Source: Plectrocnemia conspersa
Lineage: Eukaryota > Arthropoda > Insecta > Trichoptera > Polycentropodidae
Assembly: GCA_009617715.1 (NCBI GenBank)
Contig: VTFK01000122.1
Span: 186,001-250,000, forward strand
Direction: 5' to 3'
Length of the DNA: 64,000 nt
Shown here: piece after piece, positions 12,791 to 23,819 of the stretch
How the letters are laid out: every line of letters starts with the position of its first letter
How positions within the stretch are numbered: position 1 is the stretch's first letter
Notes under the pieces: generated by a model
What the model saw: the letters and a program-made list of their open reading frames with translations, nothing else
Databases searched by the model: none
Told to the model about the DNA's origin: nothing
Made by a program: the position numbers and the translations under genes

Positions 12791-12832
12791 ACTATCGTGA
12801 CCTGACAGGCAACCCTAATGCGTCACGATAGT
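12791..12832 (-). ncRNA. 3' UTR stem-loop of LINE copy A
   Basis: Read on the minus strand, ACTATCGTGAC pairs perfectly with GTCACGATAGT around a 20-nt loop (GCATTAGGGTTGCCTGTCAG). Such 3' stem-loops are the recognition structures of stringent-type LINE reverse transcriptases. The loop is close to that in the SINE at 21185-21226. Confidence 0.65.
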
Positions 12833-12893
12833 CAAAAGTACTAATACATCATAATACATACAAATATAAACAAGACAAAACAACAGACACAAA

Positions 12894-13901
12894 TCACCTC
12901 AACAGGTGTGCATTGTCCCATACGAACTGAACCAAAACTCCATATGTGCAAGAGAAAATGTCAATATTACTATGGACAGAACTGAGCAGATAAATGGCCT
13001 TGGCCAGAGAAGAGTTGGCAAGTGCTCCAGTTCTACACTTAACAGGCAAGAATAGTGGACGCGACCGAGAACTATAACCACCTTCAGGAGCCCACATTTG
13101 AAGCTGCTCGAGCACTGAAGGATTGTCTACGATGCCCTTGAGCAATTTCCAGAAGTGTTTAATTACATAAACACTTCTGCGAGTCGACAAAGAAACGTAT
13201 CCCAGGGCTCCCAAAATAAAAGCACTGGGAAACAAGAACGGATAATACCCGTATTCCTTCAAGTATAAATAACGAAGAAATTTACGTTGTACTTTTTCCA
13301 GCTTCAATTCATTACATTGATTCATTACGCCTGGGATCCAAATGATGAAGCTAGTTTCTAGTATGCTGCGGACTAGAGTATCATAAAGAGTGCGCAATAC
13401 TAAAGTATTCCTGAAGTAACGCGCATTTCTCAAGATAAAACCGAGCATTTTTAAGGATTTGCTATGAGTCTCTGCAATGTGCTGGCTAAATTTCCAACGT
13501 TCTTCGAAAGTCACTCCTAAATCCTTAGTTGAAGAAAACCTGTCCAGAAAATATCCGCCTAGATGGTATGAATATTTTGCCGGCGTTAATGACCTTGAAA
13601 ATGAAATTGTGTGACATTTCTTTACACTGAAAGGCAATTGGTTATAGCAAGCCCATTTCCATATAGAGTTGAGATCCTCCTGTAGGTCGAGGGAATCAGA
13701 AATCGAATGCATTTTCTTGTAAATTTTCAAGTCATCTGCATATAATAAAAAATCTGAATGCTCTATTGCTGTTTCTATGTCATTAATGAACAATAAAAAC
13801 AACAATGGACCCAAATTGGATCCTTGAGGTACTCCAGTAGGGGTCTTATATCGTTCTGAAAAGGAGTAATTATACTTGACGAATTGATATCTATTGGTCA
13901 A
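12894..13901 (-). CDS. Reverse transcriptase fragment of LINE copy A
   Basis: An open frame of 335 residues covering the second half of the reverse transcriptase domain (palm with YADD, then thumb) and the C-terminal region of a CR1/Jockey-group element. The first Met follows the 5' truncation and is not the native start. In these elements the protein primes reverse transcription at a nicked target. Here the missing endonuclease and early RT motifs make it non-functional by itself. The frame is unbroken, and copies B and C carry shifts or stops, so this is the least decayed of the three. Confidence 0.85.
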   Translation of the reverse strand: MTNRYQFVKYNYSFSERYKTPTGVPQGSNLGPLLFLLFINDIETAIEHSDFLLYADDLKIYKKMHSISDSLDLQEDLNSIWKWACYNQLPFSVKKCHTISFSRSLTPAKYSYHLGGYFLDRFSSTKDLGVTFEERWKFSQHIAETHSKSLKMLGFILRNARYFRNTLVLRTLYDTLVRSILETSFIIWIPGVMNQCNELKLEKVQRKFLRYLYLKEYGYYPFLFPSAFILGALGYVSLSTRRSVYVIKHFWKLLKGIVDNPSVLEQLQMWAPEGGYSSRSRPLFLPVKCRTGALANSSLAKAIYLLSSVHSNIDIFSCTYGVLVQFVWDNAHLLR

Positions 13902-14039
13902 GTAATTTGAGAATTATAAAACCGAAATCGTTTTTTTCAAGTGTGTATGGTTTTTGATATATGTGTCTTTGAAAGTGTCATTGCTATTTCAAAGCTTTCT
14001 ATAAATATTGTGAGCTAAAAATAGTTGTGCTGAAATAAA

Positions 14040-14400
14040 AATTCTAGGTGTAATAAACAATGCAAATTTCATGACGCCAGAGCTCACCGTATGGAAGTTT
14101 TTTTTTTGTTGCTTTTTATAGAACCGTTGAAATTTAAATTATTTACTACTGCCCTAAATAAAGAGTGGTGCTCTTTTCAAACCACTGACGTAGGTTTTTC
14201 TTCGTCATAGAAAATGTCTTTCCTTTGACTATTACATGATACTTCAAAGAATTTCAGCACCCCAGAGCTCATTTATTTTGATTTTATAAAACCTTATCCT
14301 ATATTTAACGTTTAGATTTATATTGTTTACTATTGTCCTCAATAAAGAAGTGGTGCTCTTTTCAAACTACTGACTTAGATTTTTCTTACTCATAAAAAAT
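14040..14400. repeat. Two-unit tandem duplication, period about 185 bp
   Basis: CCAGAGCTCA (14077 and 14262) and GTGGTGCTCTTTTCAAAC (14165 and 14350), with AATAAAGA before and ACTGAC then TTTTTCTT after, repeat at a constant offset of 185. Units have diverged moderately. It lies between LINE copy A and a SINE head. Confidence 0.65.
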
Positions 14401-14560
14401 AATCCTAACAATTAACAGTAAAATCTAATATCAGTAGTATAGGTAGATAACTAAAACCTGAAAGTTCTGGGTTCGAATTATATGCTATGTATACCAATGT
14501 TTTTCAGTTTTCATTAAATTTTCCTAGACTATCTTTACCTCATATATGAATATCGTGAGC
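14395..14560 (+). mobile_element. tRNA-derived SINE copy (head and start of body)
   Basis: AGTAGTATAGGTAGATAACT resembles the A-box region at 40392-40570. It is followed by CTGGGTTCGAATTAT (B box, one mismatch), then TAAATTTTCCTAGACTAT from the body. The 3' module is not seen. It directly follows the tandem duplication at 14040-14400. Confidence 0.55.
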
Positions 14561-15399
14561 TCATGTATTTTGATACTGTTGATTGTAAGACGTTGCTTCC
14601 GTCAGCACTTTATCAAGAATTTTCTATTATTTCAGTGAAATTATTGTACATCGGAATACATTTTCATCGGTAGATAAATTATATTTGTACTAGTAAAAAC
14701 ATAACTCTGTAACATATACAATAATTATCCAAACTGTACGTTAACTCAAATTGTTACAGAATAATAATAATTAGTAACTAAATAATTTTTCAATATATAA
14801 AAGTTAGCACCCTGATAATTTGGTCATGACATCAATAAAAACGTAAGCATACATAAGCAAAACATAAGAAAAATATGCAGAATCTTATTAAGTCTAACCA
14901 AATCCATGTATAATATAATTTTAATAACAAAATCATTGGATTTTGAATTAAGAATTGTGATTGTTTTAGTAACAGTTCATTCACCTCAATTTATGCCTGC
15001 CAACTTGTCTTCGCCCGTCGATCGTCGACTACATTAACCTAATTTTCATATATTTAGATATTATTTAAGCTACCAAATAATTTTATGCAAGCTATTGTAG
15101 AAAATTTGGTTGAAAAACCTTTATTTAATGTAGTATTGTTTTTAAAAGTAGTATTGTTTATATAATATTTATCATAACCCAGTATTTATATTAAGAATAA
15201 TTAAATTCTATAGCTATATAATAATAAAAAAATAGTAAGAGTGTATTATAAACACAATTTAATGAGTAAATATGTATATAGCCACACTGTCACAATAATA
15301 GGAAGAGTATTTCAGTTTAAAACATCAGAGGCGTATTCCGGTAAAAATAATCTACAAATCATGCTTTTTCATAAGAAATTTGTTTAATTCTTTCACACA

Positions 15400-16070
15400 A
15401 TTTTTAAACCGATGGCAAAAGTCCATTATTTCGTTTTATGTATCGTAAACATAAATTACTTTCAGATCAGTTGAGATTTTCAAAGAACTTTTCGCTCTTC
15501 TTAGCGGATAAAACGTAAACACAGTAGTTATTATTGTCGTTTCGCTCGAAGAGCACGTGTTTTCGCACAGATCTTAAGATCTTCGTTGATTTGAAAAAGT
15601 TGAGAGATCGCTATCGATATCGACAATATTTATTTTTGAGCTCAGTTATCAGATGTTCGTCTCTGGACCAACCGGCGTCGGGCGCTGGATATAACTGACA
15701 TTTTTGTATTGCTTTTATGATGCTCTGGATTTCTATTTCTGATTCCGCAAAGAACGGACGCTTCTGAGCGACGCCACAAGTGGTCGGTCCGCGAGTGGAA
15801 AATCAGTGATTTCAGTGAGTGAGTGAGTGAGTAGCGAAAAAATCGGACGAAACGTCAAAGTGCTATTGTGTTCGGGTGATTTAGCGCGGCGTCAAAAATA
15901 TAACGAATACAAATTAACGTCATAAAAATCGTTACGCAATGTTCGCCATAAACGAAAGCTCGAAATGCAATAAATAACATTGCGTGTTTAATTCGCGTTT
16001 TACGCAGCGCGTGCGAATATTTTTAGTGATTTATGGCTTCAGCGCAATCTGAAGGTTCGAATTCACCTAA
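15400..16070 (+). promoter_or_regulatory. Promoter-like island, candidate non-coding first exon
   Basis: This is a GC-richer block in an AT-rich setting. It holds an E-box CACGTG near 15556, a 14-bp palindrome AGATCTTAAGATCT near 15570, an exact TATCGATA (DREF site) at 15612-15619, and an initiator-like TCAGTT at 15642-15647 about 30 bp later. Two TCAGTG sequences follow at 15803-15817, merging into overlapping GTGAGT donors at 15815, 15819, 15823 and 15827. No good ORF is present, which suits a 5' UTR exon. It lies 2.6 kb upstream of the coding exon on the same strand. The transcription start and the splice partner are inferred. Confidence 0.42.
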
Positions 16071-18520
16071 TTTCCGCATACTTAAATTGATCGAAAAAGC
16101 ACCAATCAAGCTACTTTTAAATGATTTTTATAATTCATAAAATACGTATTATTTTGGAGTTGGAAAATAATTTAAGAAAGGGACTTGTTTAATAATAAAT
16201 TAATATTAATTAATTACAAAGATTCTTTGTAGTATTTAAGTACACCGGTGATCTTTTTATTTCGTAAAGTTATAAATATATTAATCCCATGTCTTCTATA
16301 AACTACACTGTGTTTTATGTATTCATTATCATATAAGTTTGTATCATAAGATCTTAGTTTATTGTGTTATAAATTTAAATGCGACGAGTTAACGATACTG
16401 CGTATTTAACTATAGAATAAATCAGTTGCGCCATCAGATTAAATCAAATAAAATGAGTCCAAATAAACGAGAGGGGCATAACTAATATGTTGAATGATTA
16501 AATTTATAAATGTTAAATATCTCTATAATGTTATTTTCATTATATATTTTTTTCCGATCAGGCCGGTTTTTATCATTCAGAATTTGTTGTGTTCCGTTTA
16601 TTCATGGAGCACAGAAAAATGAATGATTGTTTTTAGAAAATATGTTTCAGTTCCCAAACCTAATATAAAGATATAGTACATTATACATACTTATTAAAAT
16701 TATAAGGATTATTTATTTTTATTTTTAAAATAAGAATGAAGCATATTTAAATTTTTAAATAAGGACGAAGTCTTATTTTAATTATTTCCATTACGTTTCT
16801 GTTGCTGTGAACTTTTTTCTAAGCAATGTATCGGATAGTATAGATTTAATAAATGTATCTAAACATATAAAATTGTTTTGCATACAGCTTTTATAAGTTA
16901 GAAAAAAGTGTAAATTTTTAATTTTGTAACATATATTTTAACGTAATTTTTGTTACGTACAAAGGTACGTTTTTGTGATCACAATAACTCGGATTACCAA
17001 AAAAAGTTTTCCATAATAAATTACTTTAACCCTTTGGCTGCTAAACAACAATATATTATTGTTCGTTATTATTTCAAATAAATACTAACAACGATCGTTG
17101 TTGACTTTTCGAGGATCAAAATTCTTAGAAAAGCTTAATGAAGTTAAATACTAGTTACTATGCTAGTGTGTCAATAATATAATACATTTTTTCATTTATT
17201 TAATTTATTGATAAATATGTTAAAAATTAAAAAAAAACAGATTTAAAAATTAATAATATTTATATTGCTCATAGAGATAAAAAAATTACCAATCATTGAA
17301 TAAGTCCACAGCTGCATAATATTAACTTAGTAATATAATAAATTTCTGGAATTTCGGGGATTACAAAGTGATTTTTTCTTTGTCGTATTTAAGGTTGTTA
17401 TAAAAATTGATTTAAGAGTCACAATAGATAGTGTTTTAGAGTGAGTGAAATAAAATATAAAATTTTAAAATATTCCACTGTCAAAAAGCTACTATAGACT
17501 ATTATTTTTTAAGAGACAGTGCACAATAACATCGTTTAGCGCGTAATCATAATGTGCTCTTAAATTTCTGCCTCTTAAAATCCATGTATTGAGAACGATA
17601 TATAACAAAGATGAAACTTAAGGTCACAATATAATTAATTATACGTGATACAAAATTATTGCGTACTGACTCTTAAAAATAAATAAATATACTATAAACG
17701 TTTATGAAAGTAACTAATTTTTACATAGTAGTAGGTACTACCTTTAAATTTGATGCTAATAATAAAGATTTGATTTTTTGGCTTTAGTCAACCTTTAAAA
17801 TATTATATTATTGTACATAATATTTTGGGTGTTTTTAACATGAAATACCTTAGTCTTATTGTTGTCGGAATTTTAATAATTATTAAGATATTTTTCTAAT
17901 AGCTGTTTTGGGTTAATATGTTATAAAAACTATCATTAAAAATATATGCTAATTATTCTTTAATTCAAATATCATTTAATTGATATCTCAATAATAATTT
18001 ACTATACCCGGATTTGTTCGTAGAAGATGCAATCCAAAGTTATCTTGTTTGTACGACTGAAAAACGTGAAGCAAAACAGTTTTCCATTATATTTTTTATG
18101 CGCTGCTTTTCTTCGCCTCAACTTTAGATGATAAAACAATTTCTTGAGAGATGAGTACAATCCAATAGTTGGATATAGATGTTTATTTCAACACAACAAA
18201 AACTCATTAAAAATTCTTTATTGCTACAGAAAACAATCGTGTACATATGCATATGATTTAGAATTTACACATGTGCTAAATACTGCACACATGAGCGAGC
18301 CCGCATATTTTGTTCATGTAAAAATTTAAACAGCTACGGAAATAAAAACATTACAACTTCAACACTCTTTCTTGTGTTTCCGTTTTGCGATTTTCATTTC
18401 CGGACCCCCGGGATAACGCGAATAAATATTCTGAGTATCATATGCGGCAGCAGCAAAAAAACGAGATTCTGACACATGAATTTTTAATTCCTAAAATAAT
18501 AATATACTCAATGATATTGA
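16070..18520. other. Non-coding stretch between the promoter-like island and the coding exon
   Basis: AT-rich, with the possible piggyBac-like end at 17031. No ORF or exon-like segment. If the island at 15.4-16.1 kb is a first exon, this is its intron. Confidence 0.3.
17031..17110. mobile_element. Possible piggyBac-like terminus
   Basis: TTTAACCCTTTGGCTGCT is followed by AACAATATATTATTGTT (a palindrome) and AACAACGATCGTTGTT (a second palindrome). TTAACCCTTTG starts and adjacent palindromes are common at piggyBac-like ends. A second end is not identified. Confidence 0.3.
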
Positions 18521-18604
18521 TACGGTTATCCTCCCTTTTATAAACAAAGATAATACACGCATCAAGAGTATCAAATTGCAAAACAATTTATCAAATGTGT
18601 TAAA
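18520..18604 (+). other. Possible 3' splice site and 5' UTR just ahead of the coding exon
   Basis: A pyrimidine tract (TTATCCTCCCTTTT, about 18527-18540) is followed by ACAAAG, with a possible acceptor after 18549. That would leave about 55 nt of 5' UTR before the ATG at 18605. A transcription start within this stretch is the alternative. The signal is weak. Confidence 0.3.
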
Positions 18605-19231
18605 ATGGATTCGAACAATCAAAACAGTGAAAGTTCGGCGTCGAGCAGCAGCGATCGATACAATCCGAGGAAGGTCAATAGGAAGACGATACATCCATCT
18701 CGCTATGCGCATATATTAGAGCTAAAGACCAAGGACGACGAATCCAACGTAATCACTATATGCTCCATACAAGATTATAGAAGTTCCGGGGCTTCGGACG
18801 AGGAATGCTGTACCACTATCGATGAGTATCTAGTGACGTATCCGGAAGAGGAAGAGGAGGATTCTGGATCGTCAGATTTATCTGCAGATACCATGAACGA
18901 GTTGAGCGACGAGATATATTCGATAATTGATTCGAAACTGTGCGCCACCATAACGGAAATAAACAGCAGCATCGAGAGCCTGCACAATAACCGCAGGAAT
19001 GACAATAACAACAACAGTTTGTTAACGGGAGGAGGCGACGAAGAGATCGAGACTAACCGCGAATACGATGATACTAATGTACCTTCAAATCAAATGAGAT
19101 ACGATGAGAGATTTAGTTTTTTCTATGAAGACCGCCCTTCGGAGGATGATGGTGTTTGCCCCATGTTTTTTGTGGATACTGGAAGAGCCGCTTCAGTGGG
19201 GAGAGATCTCAAATGGTCCGGATATCGAAAG
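18605..19231 (+). CDS. N-terminal coding exon of an unrecognised protein (Ser/Asn/acidic-rich), ends at a splice donor
   Basis: This is the only frame in the window that behaves like host coding DNA. ATG at 18605 has a good context (TTAAAATGG), and an in-frame TAA at 18551 excludes an upstream start in the same exon. The frame runs 209 codons to AAG|GTACGA at 19231/19232, a phase 0 donor; beyond it the frame ends after 8 more codons. The protein opens with a Ser/Asn run (residues 1-20) and a basic stretch (about 22-36). It then has acidic runs (EEEEEDSGSSD near residues 80-92), a short helix-like ELSDEIYSIID segment (about 99-109), an Asn run (about 133-140) and a C-terminal part richer in aromatic and hydrophobic residues (PMFFVDTGRAASVGRDLKWS) that may begin a conserved domain. 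There is no signal peptide or membrane segment. I do not recognise the family. Codon use is clearly less AT-rich than the flanks. Downstream exons must lie beyond the window or be very small. Confidence 0.72.
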
Positions 19232-19919
19232 GTACGATCGCTTAAATTTGTTTATTGATATGCTTATGCGATGCTGTAAAATATAAGTGGATAATATTTA
19301 TTGAGATATAAAACATAATTTTGCCAATGATATGACAATGAATGAAAACATTATCTATAAAAATCTTAAAAAGATAAAAGGCTTTTATAATATCACTCTG
19401 ATTATTCAAAGGTCACAGGAATATGAAGTATGCCGCAAAATTTTCACTGCTTTATAATGAAGAAATTTTGCTCCAAGTCTGTTTACCACCATCAGACGCT
19501 TTATAGTTAGCTTTCAATTCATGGTTTCAATTTCACAGCAATATGTTTATGCTGTAATAAAATTAATAATTCTCCTAGAATACAATCATTCCGTCACCAT
19601 AATTTTTTTCCGTTAAAAACTCGGTTTTAGGGCATGTTTTATAACTTTTTGCTTTCTTATCATGGTTTTGATGTCTTCTGTTTTTCGTAAAGAATCCATT
19701 TATCATTGCAGATTATTTTTCAGAAATACTTCTCAATTGTTTCTGAATTAATGAAAAACTGACTTTGAAACGTGCTGTTTTTGTCTTTCTGACATTTCGG
19801 TTTTTGCCTTTCCTATGCCATCCAGATGTCATGAAACAGTTTCAAAAAAACCCTCGTTGCAAGTGTCAATTATTTGTGGATTAGCTTCAACAAAGTTTTC
19901 AATTTTTTATCCGATTATC

Positions 19920-19964
19920 TATGGGATTAATTTGAAAGCATTTTTGCTTTCAAATAATCCCATA
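19920..19964. repeat. Hairpin of about 20-bp arms
   Basis: TATGGGATTAATTTGAAAGC and, inverted, TATGGGATTATTTGAAAGCA flank a T-rich loop; one base is unpaired. Upstream (19400-19900) is a stretch that reads on the minus strand as broken Lys/Arg-rich peptides, perhaps an old transposon. Confidence 0.7.
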
Positions 19965-20691
19965 ATAAATAGAATATATAGTGTTTATTAAAATTAAAAT
20001 ATAATTTTCACATTATTAAAACATTTGCTTTCCGGACGTACAAATTTAATACTATACATTAAATGGATGTTCTCGAGTTGGCTCCTAGTGGTTCGAAGGT
20101 GACGGCTGGGCTGTATCAAAATCTAACGATTACAGGGAAAGGGTCGAGTAGCTGCATTTCTCCGGATCAGAGTCGTAGTTAGAGGAATTTATGGGAGCGC
20201 ATAAATATGTCCTCAGGCGCCAAACTAGTGGGTGGGGGGGGGGGGTAAAGAGGACGCAAAATTTTTGAAGCATAATTTAAATTTTTTTGTCATATAAAAT
20301 CATTTATTTTTCACATTAAAATATGATTCCGTAATTGATCAGTTTGTTACAGAAAAATTAAGAAAAAATTATATATAGATAATTTTTTTTTATTTCCTAT
20401 GTACATTTTTCTTTTGATTTATTTTTATTTCATGTTTTTACATTTTTCTCTCAATAAAATTACCAATACATTATTTTTGTATGTTGATTTTTATATAATT
20501 ATATATTTTAGAATCTTTAATAGTAGATTTTTTTAAATTTTACAGACCATTATGACAAACTGGAAAAATTGTTCATTATTTATTTTTAATATGATTAGCT
20601 ATAATATTATATTATTTTTATTAACATAGATTAAAATCTTCCACGGTCACTCGATGGGTACATTTTTATTTTTCACTTTTTAATGGATTCG

Positions 20692-20731
20692 CCAATAATA
20701 AATTTATTGAACCAATAATAAATTTATTGAA
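20692..20731. repeat. Perfect 20-bp tandem duplication
   Basis: CCAATAATAAATTTATTGAA occurs twice head to tail. Confidence 0.85.
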
Positions 20732-20929
20732 CCAACGGCTTACAGTTCTCTGACTAACAGTACCCTCACCAAATCCCATGATATTTTTCGTGGCTTGCAC
20801 TGCATTAAGTTTCAGCTTAAACTCGAACAAAAAAGTATACGTAGATCTTTAATCGACACATAATGGATAGCATAGGATCCGAAAAAATAAAAAAAAACAG
20901 TCTGACTGCAACCAAAAAATATAAAAATC

Positions 20930-21250
20930 AAGGACGGAATTGCGTAGTCCGTAACGGTTCGAGCCCCGGCAGCGGCACTCGAATTTTTATTTATAAAAAT
21001 GCGCAATTATGAATAAAAGGCCCCAGATGCAGTGACATATATTGATTATAAATTGTATAGCATATAATAATTTATAATTAATAATATAGATGTCATCAAT
21101 TCCCAGACTTTCAGTCTGGTGATTAATACTTATTTGTAAGTATTCATTATGCGTGATTGATTTACTCAGTTGGTACAGATTTGCCCGTTGTAACGCATTG
21201 GGCTTACGCCTGTAAGGTTACAACGGAAGATTAAAAAAAAAAAATAAAAA
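20930..21250 (+). mobile_element. SINE with tRNA-like head and intact 3' stem-loop
   Basis: A different head (GTCCGTAACGGTTCGAGCCC, B box GGTTCGAGCCC at about 20956) precedes an AT-rich body. The 3' module TTACTCAGTTGGTACAG, then the stem-loop at 21185-21226, follows. The element ends in an A-rich tail at about 21231-21250. At about 310 bp it is the most complete SINE here. The 3' module is shared with the other SINE group, the head is not, so the two groups may be different families sharing a tail. Confidence 0.62.
21185..21226 (+). ncRNA. 3' stem-loop of the SINE
   Basis: CCGTTGTAAC pairs perfectly with GTTACAACGG around a 22-nt loop, GCATTGGGCTTA then CGCCTGTAAG. The loop is close to that of LINE copies A and B while the stem bases differ but remain paired. 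Confidence 0.65.
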
Positions 21251-21548
21251 ATATCAAAATACTTATTATTTCATTGAAAGTTCTGATAAAAATTGACACT
21301 AGATATGAAACAATTTTTTATTTTTTTTTTTTTAGTTCGAAAAATTATTTTAGTGTATTTTTGACTTATTGACTTATTGCTAATTACTTTCCATCCAAAT
21401 GATTTTGTAAACTTCTGAACCGGTAGTAATATTATTAGACAGTGTTAATGAAATATGGTATATTATATATTAATTACAAACTCTTATCATTCTATGCAGT
21501 TTTTATTAATGTTTTCCAGTTTCTAGTCTAAACATAAATGTTGAAAAT

Positions 21549-21788
21549 TCATCGCATATTTATGAATGAAGCATAAAAAAAATGTTTCAATTTAGCCAAG
21601 ACATATTCTCGTAAATAATTTAAGGTATATTTCGAAATAAATATTTTAGAATCGCAGTATTTTTGTAACTTTCGGTCGAATTCAGAGGAAACACATTTCA
21701 ACACATGTCCATTTAGTGAAAATGTAACTTTTGCTCTGCTGATTTTACAGACACTTGTGACTAATATACGTTGCGGGACCGAATCCAT
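21549..21788 (-). CDS. Minus-strand 79-codon ATG frame, unrecognised
   Basis: ATG at 21788 (context TAATGTAATGGATTC) opens a frame beginning MDSVPQRILVTSVCK, with a Leu/Tyr/Lys-rich end (YTLNYLREYVLAKLKHFF). The first half has less AT bias than the flanks. No domain is recognised. It may be a decayed transposase fragment or a chance frame. Confidence 0.18.
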   Translation of the reverse strand: MDSVPQRILVTSVCKISRAKVTFSLNGHVLKCVSSEFDRKLQKYCDSKIFISKYTLNYLREYVLAKLKHFFYASFINMR

Positions 21789-21899
21789 TACATTAATTTG
21801 GGTCGGCGCTGAAAAATAGTCAAGAACGTCTAAAATAATCTAGCGATACATTTTTTATGATACTTTCACACACGAGTTCATCATAACGTTATTTATTTA

Positions 21900-22210
21900 T
21901 GCGAATTGAAATAATATATATGTATGTATTAATTTAAAAGTCTCTGGCCGCTCCAGCCGAGTCCGATTGGCAAATCTAAATTTCCTTGGCACAGATTCAC
22001 ATCGTAAATTTTCAGAATACAGTTTTTAGGCATTCGCAGGCCAGACGCTTCGACTCTGTGATGTAGTCAAGCACGAAGGAAAAAATCGTTTCTCATCCGC
22101 TTTTGTAGAAGGATCTGTTTTGCATGATAATGTTTGCCGATTGCCATGCGGTTGCGTCAAATTTTCACTTTACCCCTTTGGAATCAGGGCTGCCACATGT
22201 AAAACATAAT
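21900..22210. promoter_or_regulatory. GC-richer island in the putative intron
   Basis: Unique-looking, no ORF, flanked by AT-rich DNA. The surrounding 22210-23900 holds only the palindrome at 23286; I see nothing else there. Confidence 0.22.
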
Positions 22211-23285
22211 GTAAACTGATGTATGTTTTTAAAAATTCCATATAATTTCTAAATAATAATCAAGGACGTCTGATTTTAGTAGAAACACACGAGTCTTTTT
22301 AGATGTTTTTGTGGCCTGTTTGCTCTAAATATTTTTGATCCTTGCAATATATAAATATATTTTACTATATGTATTACAGTGAATATGTATTAACAGTTCA
22401 CTAGTATAAATTTATTTTCAATTACTCATTATCATTAAAACTGTATTTGTTCACAAACAAATAATCTTCCACGCGTATTTTTACACGATCAAATATTCAC
22501 ATCGTTCGACAAAATATTATAATATTTTGAAATAGTTTAAATCAAAGCAAAACCTAATGAAAGTTAAAAAACTGAAGTTAGTTTTAGAACATACATTATA
22601 TCAAGTTGGGTTTAGTTAATTCGTTTAGATTAAGTTCAGATTTATACATCAAATTGAGTTCCATAGACATTTTAGAGCAGCGTATAATTTGTAATTGGTA
22701 CCATTCTTGCAGAATAGTTGATTTTTACAAGTTAAATTATATTTTTGTAAAAATATATATTATTCAGATGTAATTTCACTGAAACGCCTATGAAAATATA
22801 ATTCGAAAATATAAAAATATAAATTGAGATACTTTTCATTTAATTTTAATAAATTTTCACATTTAATTATGATACTTATATAGTAAAATATATTTTTTTT
22901 ATATTATTCGTCCATTGGAAATTGTATTGTAATATATTATTTAAATCCATGTTTTATTACAAACAACGATGCGCAAGAAACTGTTCCTGTTTATTTTGGC
23001 TCATTACTCACAAACAAAGATAAAAATACACCATGTTTGTGTTTGTAGGATTGATTTTTGTATTTAAACATTTATAAAGCTTTCGTTAGGAGTCTAGACT
23101 TAATTATAGGCACTGCATTATAACAAAAATAGAATATGCGTAGTAGATAAAATATATAAAAATAATACAATTGATTTAATTTATTGCAGTATTTGTAAAT
23201 TTTTTATATAAAACATTTTAAAATTTTGTGGTATTAGATTTTCGTTTTCCTAAATGTTTTTGCTGCATTCAGGACAAAAAACAAG

Positions 23286-23324
23286 GACATTTTTATGTGT
23301 ATTTTAAATACACATAAAAATGTC
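23286..23324. repeat. 39-bp near-perfect palindrome
   Basis: Two perfect 19-bp arms (GACATTTTTATGTGTATTT and its complement) around a single T at 23305. No element boundaries are apparent around it. Confidence 0.85.
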
Positions 23325-23819
23325 TAGGAATACAAATAACTATTTTAATTAATTATCTGTGGCCAGAATCAATTAAAAGCCATAGCATGATACGCGCAAC
23401 CTTTGATTACAGGATTATATTAAATTTAAAATTAATATTATTATTAAAAAATAGGTGACATAAACCATAGAATATGGAGTTTTTTATGGCCCCTCTTCGC
23501 CCAGGTTGGATTAAGTTAATTTTATTTTTTTTAAATAGTAGAATTTGTATATTCTATCCTTATAGTGTAATTAGGTATTTATAAATTTATGGGAAAATTA
23601 TTAGGTAAAGATGTTTATATTTATTTTGTAAAAAATATCCGTAAAACTAGTATTATTTTGAACTTTTATATTATTATATATTGCATTTCAAAACATGAAC
23701 ATAATAACATATCATTATTTATAGACACAGTATAATTTCACATTAGTGCGTTTTAGACTTGTTATTATTTTTAAATCGTTGGATTGCTTTTTTAGGTCAC
23801 GATTGTTGATTTTAAACCA

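Larger units (their letters stand above)
12759..13911 (-). mobile_element. 5'-truncated CR1/Jockey-type LINE (copy A)
   Basis: The 3' part of a non-LTR retrotransposon on the minus strand. It keeps an uninterrupted frame of about 335 residues (13901 to 12894) with reverse transcriptase hallmarks: a GVPQGSNLGPLL block near residue 22, LLYADDLKIYK with the YADD catalytic box near residue 52, and the KDLGVTF block and thumb region further on. A 133-bp 3' UTR holds a perfect 11-bp stem-loop (12791-12832). The element ends in a (TTTA)n tail as read on the + strand. It diverges from copy B upstream of about 13911, so the 5' end is truncated. The N-terminal endonuclease and first ORF are missing, so it cannot be autonomous. 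No target-site duplication could be confirmed. Confidence 0.88.

Noticed and set aside
19400..19900. Minus-strand Lys/Arg-rich peptides resembling a transposase
   Set aside because: Stops and shifts are too frequent and no family motif is readable.
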